Source: an uncultured Mycoplasmataceae bacterium (lineage in GTDB: Bacteria; Bacillota_I; Bacilli_A; Mycoplasmatales; Mycoplasmoidaceae). From it: a stretch of DNA of 20,425 nt. The position numbers and the translations under genes were made by a program. Each line of letters opens with the position of its first letter. Position 1 is the stretch's first letter. The DNA lies in assembly GCA_900316595.1 (NCBI GenBank), contig ONDN01000019.1, forward strand, positions 1 to 20,425, written 5' to 3'. Shown one piece after another: positions 18,788-20,425 of the stretch. The notes beneath the pieces were generated by a model. The model had not been told where the DNA came from, searched no databases, and saw nothing but the letters and a program-made list of their open reading frames with translations.

Positions 18788-19942
18788 ATGGAAGTTAATT
18801 TTTATTTAAATACGAAGTATTATTTTGGTAAGGGTTGTGTTAAGAATAATCTTAGTCAAGAAATTAAATTATTAAAGCCAAAATGCATAATGTTAATTTA
18901 TGGTGGTGGTTCTATTAAAACTAATGGGATCTACAATACTGTAATTAATGAAATTAAAAAAACAAAAATTAAGTTTATTGAACACTCTGGTGTTCAACCT
19001 AATCCAATAGATATTGATACATATAAGGCATGTATTAAAGCAAGAAATAATAAAGTAGATTTAATTGTTGCTGTTGGCGGTGGAAGTGTTATTGATGAAG
19101 CTAAGGTAGTAAGTAATTTAATTACCAATAAACAATATAAGAATGCATGAGATTATATGGATAATGATGGAAAAACTAAAAATCAACCCATTCCAGTATT
19201 TTCAATTATTACCATTGCTGCTACAGGTAGTGAAAACAATTATAATTCAGTGATTACTAATAGTAGGACTCATGACAAATGAGGTGTAAGAAATCAAAAC
19301 CGACCAATGGTTTGCTTTGAGGATCCAACATATACATTTAGTGTAAATAAATGACAAACTGCTAGTGGTAGTTTTGATATTATGTCTCATTTATTAGAGC
19401 AATATTATGACATAAAAAATCATTTTGAATGAACAAAGCAATATATTATTGCTAATATAAAAACTTTGCTAAAGTTTGTACCTATTGTTTTGAAACAGCC
19501 AAATAATTATGAAGCAAGAGCAAATATTTTATGAACTTCTTCATGAGCATTAAATGGTTTAGGATCAATTAATACTTGTGGTGGTGATTGAAAAGTCCAT
19601 GGGCTTGAACATGCATTAAGTGGTAGATGGAACATATCACATGGTGCTGGATTAGCATTAATAACTCCAGTGTATATTAGATACATGTGCAATCATGATA
19701 AGAGATTTAAGGCATTGACTATGGAATTATCACAAGCATTATTCAATAATAAATCAGTTGATTATTTTATAAAGCAGATTCAAAATTTTATTAAATTGCT
19801 AGGTTTACCAACTAAGTTAACATGTTTTAAAGAAGTTAAAAAGGTAACAAAACAAGATTTTGAATGATTATCAGCTGCATTTGATCGTAATACAGAAGGT
19901 TATCATCAATTAGGTGTTGATATTTACAAGGAATTAATATAG
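18788..19942 (+). CDS. Iron-dependent alcohol dehydrogenase, YqhD/BdhA type
   Basis: A 384-residue protein with many Trp-TGA codons; length is normal for butanol dehydrogenase/YqhD (about 387). It starts MEVNFYLNTKYYFGKG, has the nucleotide loop GGGSVIDEAK (97-106, with GGGS and Asp103), AATGSE at 145-150, and metal ligands Asp197, His201, His271 and His285, spaced exactly as in YqhD. It likely reduces aldehydes to alcohols with NAD(P)H. Asp103 follows the GGGS loop, but cofactor choice cannot be decided by eye. It is transcribed alone; TAAAAT at 18776 or TAGATT at 18771 may be the -10 box. It converges on a tRNA gene 10 bases downstream, and no terminator was seen. Confidence 0.92.
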
Positions 19943-19952
19943 TTGCAATTTA

Positions 19953-20037
19953 TGGTGCACATGAAGAGACTCGAACTCTTACTCCATTAAGAATTAGATC
20001 CTTAGTCTAACGCGTATACCAATTCCGCCACATGTGC
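19953..20037 (-). tRNA. tRNA-Leu (anticodon AAG)
   Basis: An 85-base class II tRNA with CCA encoded. Acceptor stem GCACATG/CATGTGC with discriminator A; D stem GCG/CGC with GG in the loop; anticodon stem TTAGA/TCTAA around CTAAGGA, which places AAG at 34-36 after T33 with G37; 13-base variable arm with stem CTT/GAG; T arm AAGAG TTCGAGT CTCTT. The long variable arm and AAG anticodon fit leucine, reading CUU and perhaps more if A34 is wobble-active or modified. Confidence 0.95.
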
Positions 20038-20046
20038 ATATAATAT

Positions 20047-20052
20047 AGTATA
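20047..20052 (-). promoter_or_regulatory. -10 box of tRNA-Leu
   Basis: TATACT on the minus strand ends nine bases before the mature tRNA 5' end. A second AT-rich match, TATATT, follows. No clear -35 was seen. The rest of the 82-base gap (20038-20119) holds only a weak six-pair hairpin at 20067-20084. Confidence 0.5.
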
Positions 20053-20119
20053 CAATGTTGTTGGAATTTGAGTTAATTCTCAAAAAATTAATATTTTTGC
20101 TTTTACTCTAAAACTTATT

Positions 20120-20425
20120 TTATGAACCTATTACTTTAGGAATAAGAAATTCATCTCCAGTTAAAAAGTCATCTGGATAACATTCTCTTATGTGATTTGC
20201 AATATTTGTAGCTATTTCAATAGTAGGTGCATAAATATATTGCACAATGTGATTACCCATAAGTGGAGAAAATGCTTTATCACCAATATTACCAGGATTA
20301 AAATTACCTCTAAATGTTAATGATGTTCCTTCCCACCATGATTGTGTGCCAACTAAGCCTGCATTTGAGAATGCTCTTACATTAATTGCATTTAAAGTTG
20401 ATGGGAAATCAATACCATACATTAC
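20120..20425 (-). CDS. Unrecognised protein, C-terminal 101 residues
   Basis: The frame is open to the window edge; the codon before the ATG at 20422 is a Val, so the true start is probably outside. The visible part is soluble, with few charged runs, and rich in Asn, Gly, Ile and aromatics: GTQSWWEGTSLTFRGNFNPG, then DKAFSPLMGNHIVQYIYAP, and an end of DEFLIPKVIGS. No transmembrane segment or known catalytic motif was recognised. The well-ordered hydrophobic pattern and normal codon use suggest a real globular enzyme or surface protein, but I do not assign a family. Confidence 0.75.
   Translation of the reverse strand, partial: VMYGIDFPSTLNAINVRAFSNAGLVGTQSWWEGTSLTFRGNFNPGNIGDKAFSPLMGNHIVQYIYAPTIEIATNIANHIRECYPDDFLTGDEFLIPKVIGS

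Noticed and set aside
20067..20084. TTTGAG/CTCAAA hairpin as terminator or operator
   Set aside because: Six pairs only, no T-run after it, and near-chance in such AT-rich DNA.
1..20425. CRISPR array, insertion sequence, rRNA or riboswitch
   Set aside because: No regularly spaced repeats, transposase motifs, rRNA-like stretches or long structured leaders were seen on either strand.

Overview
The window is very AT-rich DNA from a wall-less mollicute (Mycoplasma-like) that reads UGA as tryptophan. Almost every gene is cut by in-frame TGA under the standard code and becomes full length when TGA is read as Trp. Several of these TGAs fall where the family has a conserved Trp: before CGPC in thioredoxin, in LPW of dihydrofolate reductase and in DPWPKKR of TrmB. 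From memory, the gene orders degV/YtpR-like and nuclease-thiI-DHH phosphodiesterase match M. genitalium MG449-450 and MG373-372-371. This points to the pneumoniae/penetrans/Ureaplasma side of the mollicutes; the species is not settled.

Layout. 1-2241 (+): the end of an FtsX-type permease, then an ABC ATPase with a long coiled-coil N-terminal extension. 2298-3173 (-): a DegV fatty-acid-binding protein, divergent from a plus-strand operon (3215-7460) coding for a YtpR-like tRNA-binding protein, a PD-(D/E)XK nuclease-like protein, ThiI, a DHH/DHHA1 phosphodiesterase (PdeM type) and a membrane diadenylate cyclase (CdaM type). The last two overlap, so synthesis and breakdown of c-di-AMP appear co-expressed. 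The operon ends at a strong intrinsic terminator that lies inside the convergent trmB gene.

7457-15454 (-): a tightly packed run of nine genes read as adhE, a 4-TM protein of unknown function, pth, plsC, thyA, folA, scpA, scpB, trmB. Spacings run from -23 to +29 bases and include two TAATG stop/start fusions. It combines fermentative NAD+ recycling, phospholipid synthesis, dTMP/folate metabolism, chromosome condensation and tRNA maintenance. Upstream lie an adhE promoter and the terminator of the preceding dprA-like/topA/trxA group (15499-18712, -). The dprA-like gene is short and has lost the nucleotide-binding motifs, and it carries a perfect 31-bp palindrome.

18788-19942 (+): a second iron-dependent alcohol dehydrogenase (YqhD/BdhA type), which together with AdhE suggests alcohol-forming fermentation. 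19953-20037 (-): tRNA-Leu with anticodon AAG. 20120-20425 (-): the C-terminal part of an unrecognised protein that runs off the window.

Most promoters that can be recognised have a TATAAT-like -10 box only about 9-20 bases before the start codon, and few genes have a clear Shine-Dalgarno sequence, so many transcripts are probably leaderless or nearly so. No insertion sequence, phage gene, CRISPR array or rRNA was seen, and nothing amounts to a clearly new multi-gene system. The points most worth following up are the overlapping c-di-AMP gene pair, the terminator inside trmB, and the degenerate DprA gene with its palindrome.
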